A stretch of DNA of 64,000 nt from JANQPX01 sp050633905 (GCA_050633905.1 JBOEHJ010000089.1:62001-126000); one strand, 5' to 3'. Positions 35,718 to 44,677 are shown, counted from the stretch's first letter. The notes: generated by a model from the letters alone, not told the origin. Made by a program: numbers and translations.

Positions 35718-36731
35718 TCAAAATTCGTTGCTGTAACGCGCACGCAAGCGCGGCAGGATCTGCTCGGCATAGAGATCGAGGAAACGTTGCTGATCCGGGC
35801 CGGGGGCGTGGAACACCAGATGAGTGAAACCAAGATCAACAATATCGGCCATGCGTTCGACATGTTCATCAGGGTCGTTAGAGACGATCCAGCGGCTGGC
35901 GGCACGTTCCAGCGGCAATGCATCGGCGAGCTTCTCCATTTCGATTGGATCTTCGACGCTCATTTTTTCCTCGGGCGATAGAGCAAGGGCTGCCCAATGC
36001 CGGGTATCCTCCATGGCACGCGTTTTATCGGTGTCAAAGGAAACCTTGACCTCGATCATATATTCGATGCTGTCGGGCGGGCGGCTCTCCTGCTCCAAGC
36101 CTTCCGCTACCTTGGGCAGCAGTTTTTCGCGGTAAAGCTCCGGCGCCTTGCCGCTGGTGCAGATGAACCCATCGGCCATACGTCCGGCAAGCTTTGCCGC
36201 GGTCGGACCGGATGCGGCGATGTAGATCGGAACCGGCGTTTCGGGCCGGTCATAGATCGTGGCGTTTTCAGTTCGAAAATACTCGCCCTCGAAGCTGACC
36301 CGCTCCTCAATCCCGAGGCGCCGCATGAGCTGAATGGCTTCTTTCAAGCGCCCGAAACGCTCCTTGAACGGCGGCCAGTCCACACCGATCGCCGGTACTT
36401 CGTTCAGTGATTCGCCCGTGCCAATACCCAAAAGAATGCGGCTGGGCGCCAGCGCATCGAGGGTGGCGATCGCTTGGGCGATGATGGAGGGGTGATAGCG
36501 AAAGGTCGGAGTCACCACGCTGGTGCCGATGATCGCGCTCGATGTTCGCTCGCAAAGGGCACCGAGCCAGGCGAAGGAGTAGGGGGCATGGCCATCAGTA
36601 TGGCGCCAGGGCTGGAAATGATCGCTGACCATGATGCTATCGAAACCGACCGTCTCGGCATGAACGGCAAACTCTAGAAGCTTCCTCGGGGCGAATTGTT
36701 CCGCCGAGGCCTTGTAGCCAAATTTCAACAT
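35718..36731 (-). CDS. fgd: F420-dependent glucose-6-phosphate dehydrogenase
   Basis: 337 residues from ATG 36731. The sequence closely follows the mycobacterial FGD1 enzyme: LKFGYKASAEQFAP, VSDHFQPWRHTDGHAP, RYHPSIIAQAIATL, GFICTSGK, DPIEMEKLADALP, SRWIVSNDPDE and HLVFHAPG. Aligned by eye, active-site H38, W42 and E107 and the phosphate-binding K195, K256 and R280 are all present. It would oxidise glucose-6-phosphate to 6-phosphogluconolactone and reduce F420. FGD is best known from actinobacteria, so this copy looks horizontally acquired. It is divergent from cofE. Other LLM proteins in the window lack these residues. Confidence 0.9.
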   Translation of the reverse strand: MLKFGYKASAEQFAPRKLLEFAVHAETVGFDSIMVSDHFQPWRHTDGHAPYSFAWLGALCERTSSAIIGTSVVTPTFRYHPSIIAQAIATLDALAPSRILLGIGTGESLNEVPAIGVDWPPFKERFGRLKEAIQLMRRLGIEERVSFEGEYFRTENATIYDRPETPVPIYIAASGPTAAKLAGRMADGFICTSGKAPELYREKLLPKVAEGLEQESRPPDSIEYMIEVKVSFDTDKTRAMEDTRHWAALALSPEEKMSVEDPIEMEKLADALPLERAASRWIVSNDPDEHVERMADIVDLGFTHLVFHAPGPDQQRFLDLYAEQILPRLRARYSNEF

Positions 36732-36818
36732 GAGCGGTCCCGCTATGGCCGATGGTTGTCTCACATCATTCGATGTTGGATAGATAGAACCACCATCGAG
36801 TGATCGAAGAATGCTATC

Positions 36819-37652
36819 ATGCGACCTCCCTCTCTGTGGAGGTTTTCTGTCAACAAGGATCCGAGTGAAGACAACGTGGCGAACGCAAAATCATCGATCA
36901 CCTTGACGGCCATTCCAGGCTTACCTGCTATTCGCGAAGGAGACAATCTGGGCTCGATGCTCGTTGATGCGCTGTTGACAGCGAGGCTCGAACCACAGCC
37001 CGGCGACGTGCTGATTATCACCCACAAAATCGTCTCCAAAGCAGAGGGCCGTGTGGTTGCGTTGGACGATGTCCAATCGAGCTCGGCGGCAATCGAGCTT
37101 GCGCGAAAAACCGAAAAAGATCCCGCAGTGGTCGAGTTGATCCTGTCGGAATCCAAAAAGATCATTCGGCATCGGCCGGGTTTGATTATTGCCGAACATC
37201 GTCTTGGAATAGTGATGGCGAATGCCGGAATCGATCAATCCAATGTTGGTGGCGGCGCTGGCGAACACCGCGTTTTGCTGCTGCCGAGGAACCCTGACCA
37301 AAGCTCTGAGATGATCGCGCGGGCGCTGCAACGGCGTTTTCAATGCGATGTTGCCGTGATCATCGCTGATAGCGTCGGCCGCGCCTGGCGAAACGGCATT
37401 GTCGGTCTTGCGATCGGCGCTTTCGGCCTGCCAGCTCTTTTGGATCTGCGTGGCAGGCGGGATCTTGATGGGCGCGATTTGGAGGTGACCCAGGTGGGGC
37501 TTGCCGATGAGATCGCCTCCGCTGCGGAATTGCTGATGGGCGAAGCGGATGAAGCGCGCCCTGCAGTGCTCATGCGCGGCATGACGTGGGAAGGAGAGGC
37601 GCAACCCGCAAGCGCGCTCATACGATCCGAAGCGGAGGATATGTTTCGATGA
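36819..37652 (+). CDS. cofE: Coenzyme F420-0:L-glutamate ligase CofE
   Basis: 277 residues (or 258 from GTG 36876, which gives the usual short N-terminus). The gamma-glutamyl ligase that adds glutamates to F420-0 using GTP. Family phrases: AIPGLPAIREGDNL, DVLIITHKIVSKAEGR, MANAGIDQSNVGGG, DVAVIIADSVGRAWRNGIVG and AIGAFGLP. It is a single-domain CofE without the C-terminal flavin reductase domain of mycobacterial FbiB, so any dehydro-F420-0 reduction would need a separate protein. Its stop overlaps the cofD start as ATGA. Confidence 0.93.
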   Translation: MRPPSLWRFSVNKDPSEDNVANAKSSITLTAIPGLPAIREGDNLGSMLVDALLTARLEPQPGDVLIITHKIVSKAEGRVVALDDVQSSSAAIELARKTEKDPAVVELILSESKKIIRHRPGLIIAEHRLGIVMANAGIDQSNVGGGAGEHRVLLLPRNPDQSSEMIARALQRRFQCDVAVIIADSVGRAWRNGIVGLAIGAFGLPALLDLRGRRDLDGRDLEVTQVGLADEIASAAELLMGEADEARPAVLMRGMTWEGEAQPASALIRSEAEDMFR

Positions 37653-38593
37653 AAGCGACCGATTCCGTGATCGCCCTTTCCGGAGGCATCGGCGGCGCCA
37701 AGTTGGCGCTTGGCCTCGATAAGATCCTGCCGGCCCGATCCTTGATGGTGGTCTGCAATACCGGCGACGATTTCGAGCATCTCGGCCTCACCATCTGCCC
37801 CGATCTCGACACCGTGATGTACACGCTTGCCGGTATCGTCAATCCGGAAACTGGCTGGGGTCGGGCCAATGAGACCTGGACTTTCATACAGGCGCTCGAA
37901 GTGCTGGGTGGTGAGACCTGGTTTCAACTGGGGGACAACGACCTTGCCACCCATATCGAACGCACCCGCCGGTGCCGGGCCGGCAATGTCTTGACTGAGG
38001 TCACGCGCGACTTTTGCAAGCGCCTTAAGATCGAGACGGATATCCTGCCAATGTGCGATCAGCCTGTCCGCACCATGGTCGCGACTGAAAAGGACGGTGT
38101 GTTGCCATTTCAGCGCTACTTCGTGGAGCGGCGTGCAGCACCTCGGGTCACCGGTTTCGTATTCGAGGGTGCCGCCGAGGCCAGTGTTTCCTCTGACGTT
38201 AGCGACGCATTCAAACGGCCCGAGCTCGATGCGGTGGTAATCTGCCCGTCCAATCCGTTTATCAGCATCGACCCTATTCTTGCCGTGCCTGGAATGCGCC
38301 AGGCTCTTCGGGATTGCAACGCTCCCATCGTCGCGGTGTCGCCGATCATTGGTGGCAAGGCCGTTAAGGGGCCGACGGCAAAGATGATGACCGAACTCGG
38401 CTTGCCCACTACGTCTAACGCCATCGCCTCCCATTATGATGGCTTGTTGGATGGGTTGGTGATCGATGAGACTGATGAAGGCGAGGCGGCAGCAATTGGT
38501 CTGCCCTGCCTAGTGACACCCACCTTGATGCGGAGCGAAGAGGACAAGAAAGGCCTCGCCGCCAGGGTCCTCGACTTCGTCCGGACGCTGTGA
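37649..38593 (+). CDS. cofD: 2-phospho-L-lactate transferase CofD
   Basis: 314 residues from ATG 37649, overlapping the cofE stop by four bases (ATGA). It transfers the activated phospho-three-carbon acid from CofC's product to FO, making F420-0. Signature stretches: LSGGIGGAKLALGLDKI, NTGDDFEHLGLTICPDLDTV, TWFQLGDNDLATHI, ICPSNPFISIDPILAVPGM and VSPIIGGKAVKGPTAKMM. Full length for the family. The FO synthase genes (cofG/cofH or fbiC) that would supply FO are not in this window and must be elsewhere if the pathway works. Confidence 0.94.
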   Translation: MKATDSVIALSGGIGGAKLALGLDKILPARSLMVVCNTGDDFEHLGLTICPDLDTVMYTLAGIVNPETGWGRANETWTFIQALEVLGGETWFQLGDNDLATHIERTRRCRAGNVLTEVTRDFCKRLKIETDILPMCDQPVRTMVATEKDGVLPFQRYFVERRAAPRVTGFVFEGAAEASVSSDVSDAFKRPELDAVVICPSNPFISIDPILAVPGMRQALRDCNAPIVAVSPIIGGKAVKGPTAKMMTELGLPTTSNAIASHYDGLLDGLVIDETDEGEAAAIGLPCLVTPTLMRSEEDKKGLAARVLDFVRTL

Positions 38594-38885
38594 TCAGTGG
38601 CGGTAACTTATATGAAAGCGGTTCTATCCATAGCTAAGAAAACCTTAACTATCGAGGATTTGGTTCCAATCAGGTCCATGTAACCCTGAAAATCCACCAG
38701 CCCGCAGAGAAATGGGGCGAAGCTCAGACTCCTAGGATCGCATGGACTGACTAGTTGACCGCAGAAGCAAAGGGTTAACGTTTGCTTTCGCACCCTGCCA
38801 CAAAGTCAAATGATCACAACACCTAATGTCCGACGCCAACCTTGGCATGGACCGATATCGTTGCGCGAGGAGCGGCGGCGGCTTG

Positions 38886-39845
38886 CTAAGCCGTCATCGG
38901 CTGAATGACATCGGCGAAGTGCTGCATGCTGTCGAGTGATTGTTCCAGCGTTTCGCGCTGAAAGTTAAAAATGACATCGCGCACGCCAAGATCGGCGAGG
39001 GCGTCCATGTCTTCGGCGATATCTTCCGGCTTGCCGGTCAAAAGATGGCGCTCGCCGGTCTCAAGCTCGATCGTCTTTTTCTCATCGAACCAGTTGGCAA
39101 AGAGTGCAAGGCCGATGCTGTCGGGGTCGCGGTCATGCTCATCGGCCATGTCATGCAGTTTCTTGATGCCCTTCTTGAAGAGCGAGATGCTATTCAAGGG
39201 GTGGCGCGGATTGTTCGCAACAGGGAACCAGACATCGCCATAGCGCACAGTCCGACGAAGGGCGGGGCGGCTCTCGCCGCCGATCCAGATCGGGAGATGA
39301 GGTTTTTGCACCGGTTTTGGTGAAAAATGGATATTGCCGAATTGGACATGCTTACCGTCGAAATGAGGATCACCCTCGCTCCATAGGATCTTGAAGGCTT
39401 CTAGATATTCGTCCGTGACCTTGCCACGCTGCTCGAAATCGGGCACGCCCAAGGCATCGAATTCCTCTTTCATCCAGCCGGCACCGACGCCGAGGGTCGT
39501 GCGTCCGCCGGAGAGAACGTCGATGGTGGCCAGTATCTTGGCAGTATGCACGGCACCGCGATGGGGAATGACCGTCACCGATGTGACCAGGCGAGGCTTG
39601 GTGCTGATGGCGGCGAGATAGGCAAGCAGTGTGAATTGATCGAAGCAGTCGCCACCGGCCGCCAGCCCTGGGAACTCACCGGATTGATTATAGGGATAGC
39701 GCGAATCGATCGTCTTGGGCACGATGATATGATCGGTTACCGCGAGATGAGCAAAGCCCAATGCCTCGGCTCGTCCGGCCAAGGCCTTTGCGCTATCTGC
39801 TGTTGCCAGAGGGCCACGAACGGGAATGGTCAAGCCAACATTCAT
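38886..39845 (-). CDS. Luciferase-like (LLM) F420-dependent oxidoreductase, TIGR03619-like
   Basis: 319 residues from ATG 39845 (GGAA seven bases upstream; TTG 39848 also possible). Luciferase-like barrel: MNVGLTIPVRGPLA, HLAVTDHIIVPKTID, KPRLVTSVTVIPHRG, GRTTLGVGAGWMKEEFDALG and KPVQKPHLPIWIGGE. It shares the core pattern with the LLM gene at 33107 but differs in length and active-site loops, so these are two specialised enzymes and not a tandem copy. Expected to use F420H2 on an unknown substrate. Divergent from the PPOX gene. Confidence 0.87.
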   Translation of the reverse strand: MNVGLTIPVRGPLATADSAKALAGRAEALGFAHLAVTDHIIVPKTIDSRYPYNQSGEFPGLAAGGDCFDQFTLLAYLAAISTKPRLVTSVTVIPHRGAVHTAKILATIDVLSGGRTTLGVGAGWMKEEFDALGVPDFEQRGKVTDEYLEAFKILWSEGDPHFDGKHVQFGNIHFSPKPVQKPHLPIWIGGESRPALRRTVRYGDVWFPVANNPRHPLNSISLFKKGIKKLHDMADEHDRDPDSIGLALFANWFDEKKTIELETGERHLLTGKPEDIAEDMDALADLGVRDVIFNFQRETLEQSLDSMQHFADVIQPMTA

Positions 39846-39937
39846 CAAGCAAGTTCCTTAAATCAGCGTTTGTAGCCAGGTTCTCAATCTTGTTTTCCTG
39901 GTGGTGTTATGCTGGTAGACAAAAAGCAGTAACTGCT

Positions 39938-40387
39938 ATGCTAACGGCAAAACAGCAAAAATTTCTAGAGGCCGCTCGGGTGGCGCGCTTCGCAACCGTC
40001 GGATTGAGCGGGCAACCCCATGTCGTGCCGATTTGTTACGCGATAGTTGAGACGACGGCTTACTTCACCATTGATGAGAAACCCAAGAAGCGCGCCGGTG
40101 CGCCGTTGAAACGGCTCCGAAATCTGATCGATCATCCCAAAGCGGCCTTGGTCGTCGATCATTATGAGGAGGATTGGAGCCGATTGGGGTGGGTGATGCT
40201 CCAGGGCCGGGCCGAGGTCCTTTATGTTGGAGCCGAACATGATCACGCTCAGTCACGACTTCGTGGTCGGTATGTCCAGCTAGAAACTATGTCGATCCAA
40301 ACCTTACCGGTGGTCGCCTTGAGGATCGATCACGTGTCGAGTTGGGGGCGTTTGACGATCGATGAAGACACCGATACTTCAAGCTGA
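39938..40387 (+). CDS. PPOX-class F420-dependent oxidoreductase (Rv0121-like)
   Basis: 149 residues from ATG 39938 (MLTAKQQKFLEAARVARFAT). Split-barrel flavin/deazaflavin reductase fold, with VGLSGQPHVVPICYAI, KKRAGAPLKRLRNLIDHPKAALVVDHY and WVMLQGRAEVL, typical of the probable F420-dependent Rv0121 group (TIGR03668). In mycobacteria relatives reduce quinones, biliverdin or aflatoxin-like substrates with F420H2; here the substrate is unknown. Its place next to the F420 genes supports F420 rather than FMN. The larger frame to 39761 is not supported. Confidence 0.88.
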   Translation: MLTAKQQKFLEAARVARFATVGLSGQPHVVPICYAIVETTAYFTIDEKPKKRAGAPLKRLRNLIDHPKAALVVDHYEEDWSRLGWVMLQGRAEVLYVGAEHDHAQSRLRGRYVQLETMSIQTLPVVALRIDHVSSWGRLTIDEDTDTSS

Positions 40388-40475
40388 ACTACTTCGCTCG
40401 CTTTCTCGGATCTCCGCAGCACCAACCCTTTCTCCCGCAGGCCATCCGCGTCATGATTGGAAGATATGGGATATC

Positions 40476-40643
40476 CTAGGCTTGGCGCGGTGGAAGAGCC
40501 CATAGAAGCAGGACAATAGGTGGCAAGGCCGCGGTTGCTAAGGCCCATGCGCCGATATGGCGCCCGCGTTGCTTGGCGAGGTACCTTGCCCAGTAGGTTG
40601 CGATGATCGTGATCGCCAGTAAGAGAACGAGAGAAAGGATCAA
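40476..40643 (-). CDS. Small two-helix membrane protein, TTG start
   Basis: 55 residues starting at TTG 40643, with AGGAG six bases upstream. It has a strongly hydrophobic first helix (ILSLVLLLAITIIATYWARY), a basic turn (LAKQRGRH) and a second helix (WALATAALPPIVLLLWALP). The pattern of two helices with a positive inside loop is not expected by chance. No family is recognised. It sits between the PPOX gene and the SDR gene and would be missed by an ATG-only search. Confidence 0.55.
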   Translation of the reverse strand: MILSLVLLLAITIIATYWARYLAKQRGRHIGAWALATAALPPIVLLLWALPPRQA

Positions 40644-40702
40644 GACCAGCTCCTAAACCTCCAGAATCCCTCATCAGCCTAAGCGAAAAGCGTTAAAAAG
40701 AA

Positions 40703-41443
40703 TCAAATAGCGATGCCGCCATCGATGACAAAGGCTTGGCCGGTGGTATAGGCGCTCTCATCGCTGCTCAGATAGACTGCAAGAGCAGCGATCTCTTCAG
40801 CCGTGCCGAGGCGTCCCATGGGTTGCCGCGCGATGAAATCTTTTCTCGCCTGGATTGGATCGTCGAAGGTCGCAATACGCGCATCAAGGGAAGGGGATTG
40901 CACCGTGCCCGGGCAAATCGCATTGCAGCGGATCTGCTGACCGACGAAATCGGCTGCGATCGAGCGAGTTAAGCCGATGACTGCCGCTTTTGATGTGCCG
41001 TAGATGAAGCGGTTGGGAATGCCTTTGACGCTGGAGCAGACCGACGACATGTTGACGATGCTGCCGCCGCCGGCTTCGAGCATGGATGGCAAGAAGGCGC
41101 TGATCATTCGATACATTGCCCGCACATTCAGGTTCATGGAAAAATCAAAGGCGTCTTCATCGCAGTCTAGAATCGAGCCGTGATGAACGAAGCCTGCAAT
41201 ATTGGCGAGAATGTCCACGGCGCCGCGTTCGGCGGCAAGCCGTTTGATTGCGTCTTTGTCCAATACGTTCAGTTCAGCCGTCTCGATACCGGCCGTTCCG
41301 TTCAGCTCGGCGAGCAAATCGGGGTTGATATCGGTTGCCAGGACAGAGGCTCCTTCACTGGCCATGGCGAGCGCTGTCGCGCGGCCGATACCTTGAGCGG
41401 CAGCGGTGATGAGAATACGTTTGCCATGAAGACGTCCAGACAT
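40703..41443 (-). CDS. SDR oxidoreductase of the BDH2/DHRS6 type
   Basis: 246 residues of classical short-chain dehydrogenases. NAD-binding TAAAQGIGRATA, NIAG, catalytic Ser in NMSSVCSSVKG, and YGTSK with the catalytic Tyr and Lys. It matches animal DHRS6/BDH2 unusually well (GFVHHGSILDCDEDAFDFSM, NLNVRAMY, IRCNAICPGTV, YLSSDESAYTTGQ). DHRS6 acts on 4-oxo-proline and less well on 3-hydroxybutyrate, so a 4-hydroxyproline/4-oxoproline or hydroxybutyrate role is plausible. It stands alone; start ATG 41443. Confidence 0.9.
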   Translation of the reverse strand: MSGRLHGKRILITAAAQGIGRATALAMASEGASVLATDINPDLLAELNGTAGIETAELNVLDKDAIKRLAAERGAVDILANIAGFVHHGSILDCDEDAFDFSMNLNVRAMYRMISAFLPSMLEAGGGSIVNMSSVCSSVKGIPNRFIYGTSKAAVIGLTRSIAADFVGQQIRCNAICPGTVQSPSLDARIATFDDPIQARKDFIARQPMGRLGTAEEIAALAVYLSSDESAYTTGQAFVIDGGIAI

Positions 41444-42170
41444 CTTTTTTCCTTACATTACTATAAGTTAATGCCTGACTTGCTGACGAAGAAACAGGCC
41501 TGCTGGCCAATAAACTAGAGTATTTTTCCGTGGTCCGAAACCACCCTCGCTCTTGCCCATCCAACAGACATCGTTGGAATGTTGTTGGTGCTTCGGCATG
41601 GGAACGGATTGATCACATTTGGTCGGACAATGAGCTCGTGTCCTGATTTCGACGTTCCTATGGTCTGAACCGGTTAAGCTCATGTTATTTAGTGTTTGAC
41701 AAGCTATCTCCCGGTCCATGCGATCCTGAGAGTTCACTTGCTGGAAAGGATGAGCTTGGCTCGGACTTCCAGGGTCGCACAGACCGAGCCCCCATTCTAT
41801 GTGTCATGGGTTAATTTTTGCTTGTTGGACGGTCCGCCCCATCAAGATGGTCACACCACCCTAGTGCATCAGCACGAACAGAACGATCAGGCCTGTTGGC
41901 AAAGAATGACACAAACCCAATGAAGGTGTGAGCCATCAACTGAATTTCTTGAAGATGCCTGTGCTCAACAGCGTTGTCCGATCTAATGACGCCACCACCA
42001 GCCCTCTCTCTCTCTCTCTCCGCTGGAACAATCCATATCAGTTGTTGGGAGGAGGATTGGGCTGGTTACGAATGATCGGAATATACTGTTGCGAGAAATG
42101 CCGACGTCGTCTCGCGTCAAATCGTCGAAACGAGACGGATCTTCCCAAGACCGCCTCTGCGATCTGGTAG
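41444..42170. other. Intergenic region with one repeat copy and a CT tract
   Basis: About 730 bases without a convincing gene on either strand. It contains repeat copy 7 (41831-41864), a (CT)8 microsatellite at 42004-42020, and near 42036 a short phrase ATATCAGTTGTTGGGAGG that recalls the flank of repeat copy 6. The left part should hold the SDR promoter. Confidence 0.4.
41831..41864 (-). repeat. Dispersed gene-end repeat, copy 7
   Basis: Minus strand CTAGGGTGGTGTGACCA then TCTTGATGGGGCGGACC. The TAG is kept although no gene ends here, showing TAG is part of the element. Confidence 0.7.
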
Positions 42171-42980
42171 TCAGCAGTCCGGCTGGTTCAGGGGGGCGAA
42201 TTCTGCGAGCGTGGCCTTTAGTTTAAAATCGCCGTAATCGAGCAAAAGCTCCTGCAGCACACCTTGCTCAGTCAGCATGAAGTTCGCCTCGAATTCAGGC
42301 AGGTCCGTCTTTTGCTCGATATTGTAATAGGCCATGCTGATCGGCCAGACATCGCCATCCGGATCAGAGGTGATCTCCTGATCATTTGACGGCGCGAAGG
42401 CCCGCTGGCTGCCGATAGCCGAGGTGACCTGGGTGAGGGCATCATAGCCCCAGCCATCGAACACCTCATGGCTGACGAAGGACTGGCCGTCGTCAGCCCC
42501 GGCGAGTACGCGGTTCAGATGATCGGTTGGGAACACCGTTCCCGGCGGCAGGATCACGTCCCGCTGATCAGGCTTGGTAAAGCTGGCGACACCGCCACGG
42601 TCGTCGGATTCGATCGTCGCCTCGCCCATAAATTCTTCGCGCAGAAGATCGCCATCATAGCTGCGCACCGTATAGCGCATCTTCGAGCCGTCGATGGCCT
42701 CCCAGCTGCTGTAACGCACATCATGGCTAAAATCGCCACCGGCTTCGGTGGCAGCGACGAAACCGAGGCGCTGATGGGAGATCCAGCCGTCGCAGGACTG
42801 CTTCCACTCGATCACCAAGCCACCGCTGACGTTGGAGAGGCCACTCAAGCGATGGCTATCCGCAAGCTTGAGCTTGTAGGCAGCCCGATGCGGCTCCAAG
42901 GCTACGACCGCCGCGGCAGGACCGACAAAGCTGCCGGTTGCGACGGCAATGAGCAGGATTGATTTGATGGTTCCGCTCAT
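42171..42980 (-). CDS. eipB: EipB-family (DUF1849) periplasmic envelope integrity protein
   Basis: 269 residues from ATG 42980, set by GGAGG nine bases upstream. Signal peptide ends near GPAAAV; the mature protein is the DUF1849 beta-spiral domain (HRAAYKLKLADSHRLSG, VIEWKQSCDGW, RYTVRSYDGDLLREEF and TVFPTDHLNRVL). The two cysteines that form the conserved EipB disulfide are present, one in KQSCDGW (C63) and one as the last residue. In Brucella EipB supports envelope integrity. The family is restricted to alphaproteobacteria, which supports the taxonomic placing. Confidence 0.9.
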   Translation of the reverse strand: MSGTIKSILLIAVATGSFVGPAAAVVALEPHRAAYKLKLADSHRLSGLSNVSGGLVIEWKQSCDGWISHQRLGFVAATEAGGDFSHDVRYSSWEAIDGSKMRYTVRSYDGDLLREEFMGEATIESDDRGGVASFTKPDQRDVILPPGTVFPTDHLNRVLAGADDGQSFVSHEVFDGWGYDALTQVTSAIGSQRAFAPSNDQEITSDPDGDVWPISMAYYNIEQKTDLPEFEANFMLTEQGVLQELLLDYGDFKLKATLAEFAPLNQPDC

Positions 42981-43127
42981 CTCGGGTTCCCTCCAACATC
43001 GTTTCATTTGTTCTTAATGGTGCCATGTGGCAGTGTTGTATGATAGCAAAAAAGCCGTACTCGCGTAGGACTTAAGGTCAGCGGTTAAGGTTCTGGTCCA
43101 GCCATCGGATGTTCAAAAAAGCAATCG

Positions 43128-44393
43128 TCAGGCGACCACGATCGCGCGGAAATCGTTGACATTGGTCAAGGTCGGACCAGTTTTGACTAAATCACCCAGC
43201 TTATCGAAGAAGCCATAACCGTTATTGTCGGCAAGATAGGCTTTGGCATCCATGTCCAGCTCCTGCGCGCGCCTCAGTGTATCGGGATCGATGATCGCGC
43301 CGGCATTATCCTCGCTGCCATCGATGCCGTCGGTGTCGGCTGCAAGGGCATAGACATTGTCGGCACCGTTGAGGTGAACAGCCAAGGCGAGAAGAAATTC
43401 ACTATTGCGCCCACCTTTCCCTTTGCCATGGAGGGTCACGGTGGTTTCGCCGCCGGAGAGCAGGACGCAGGGTGGGATGGCGGGCTGCGCATGGCGCCGG
43501 ACTTGCTGGGCGATCCCTGCCATCACCTTGGCCACATCACGCGCTTCGCCTTCGATGGCATCGCCCAGGACCAGAGGCTGAACGCCATGGTCGAGTGCCA
43601 CCGCGACTGCAGCTTCGAGAGAAGCCTGGGGGGCCGCGATTACATGGGTTTCGGCATCGACGATTCTGTTATCCCCTGGTTTTGGGGTTTCATCATTGGC
43701 CGCGTTTAGATGATCGATCACCGATCGGGGTTCTGTGATCCCGAACTGCTCGATAATGGCGAGAGCATCGGCAAAGGAGCTTGGATCAGCGACCGTCGGG
43801 CCGGAGCCGATGACGGCAGGATCGTCACCTGGAACATCGGAAATCAGGAGCGAGATAACCCGTGCTGGATGGGCTGCTGCCGCCAGTCTGCCACCTTTGA
43901 TCGCAGAGAGATGCTTTCTTACCGTATTCATCTGGGTGATGTCAGCGCCGCATTCCAGAAGGCGCCGGTTCAAGGCCTGCTTGTCATCGAGGGAGATGCC
44001 GTTCGCTGGTAGGCTGAGGAGGGCTGATGCCCCGCCCGACATGAGGCAAAGGACGAGATCATCAGGCCCGGCCTCCTCGGCCAGGTTCAAGATGCGCTCG
44101 GCAGCTGCCTTGCCTGCTTCGTCGGGAACAGGATGCGAGGCCTCAACGACGTCGATATGCTGGCATTCCACGCTATGGCCGTAGCGGGTCACGACAAGGC
44201 CTTCGATCGGTCCGTCGGCATGGTCTTCGATCGCACGCGCCATTGATGCCGCGGCTTTTCCTGCACCGAGGACGATCGTCCGGCCTTTCGGCTTCTCCGG
44301 CAGATAGGCCTTGATCAGTTTGGCGGGATCGGCCGCGTCGATCGCCGCATCAAACATTTTGCGCAGTAGATCTCGTTCTTTCTCGCCCGTCAT
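43128..44393 (-). CDS. Glycerate 2-kinase (MOFRL family; formerly hydroxypyruvate reductase TtuD)
   Basis: 421 residues. N-terminal DUF4147 domain with the nucleotide loop LGAGKAAASMARAIE and the phrases CLMSGGASALLSLP, NTVRKHLSAIKGGRLA, ISDVPGDDPAVIGSGPTVADP, and the C-terminal MOFRL domain (LLSGGETTVTLHGKGKGGRNSEFLLALA, AADTDGIDGSEDNAGAI). It phosphorylates D-glycerate at C2 for glycolysis. The order and length are complete. Nearby a tartrate/D-malate dehydrogenase gene (50.7 kb) could share the tartrate/glyoxylate-glycerate route, but they are 6 kb apart. Confidence 0.92.
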   Translation of the reverse strand: MTGEKERDLLRKMFDAAIDAADPAKLIKAYLPEKPKGRTIVLGAGKAAASMARAIEDHADGPIEGLVVTRYGHSVECQHIDVVEASHPVPDEAGKAAAERILNLAEEAGPDDLVLCLMSGGASALLSLPANGISLDDKQALNRRLLECGADITQMNTVRKHLSAIKGGRLAAAAHPARVISLLISDVPGDDPAVIGSGPTVADPSSFADALAIIEQFGITEPRSVIDHLNAANDETPKPGDNRIVDAETHVIAAPQASLEAAVAVALDHGVQPLVLGDAIEGEARDVAKVMAGIAQQVRRHAQPAIPPCVLLSGGETTVTLHGKGKGGRNSEFLLALAVHLNGADNVYALAADTDGIDGSEDNAGAIIDPDTLRRAQELDMDAKAYLADNNGYGFFDKLGDLVKTGPTLTNVNDFRAIVVA

Positions 44394-44677
44394 CCTGGAC
44401 TACCTATCATCAATGGAATGGGCCACTGGCTATAACATATACAATGGCTCTGTAGCGCAGATGGCCTGTCTCCAGCAATGCTCTAACTCCCTTGAAGCCT
44501 CTGCGTTGCGTTGTATCTTTTTATCAATGTGCCTTTTCGCACAATGGGTTGAACGGATCGTTGCGCAATCATGACGCGAGTTTACTTACGCAAGGACAAT
44601 CGCTAGCTTGCAATTGTTCTGTGGAGCTTCGTCAAAAAGTGTTGGCTCAGGATGATGAGCATTAGGAGCGGAAGAGC

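Noticed and set aside
36921..38434. Long minus-strand frames opposite cofE and cofD
   Set aside because: Antisense shadows of two well-supported genes with no recognisable domain of their own.
42004..42020. (CT)8 tract as a phase-variable switch
   Set aside because: It lies in no supported gene or identified promoter and is short, so no effect can be argued.
44447..44510. tRNA-like start GGCTCTGTAGCGCAGATGGC
   Set aside because: No T-arm consensus, anticodon stem or acceptor pairing could be found downstream; the bases do not fold into a cloverleaf.
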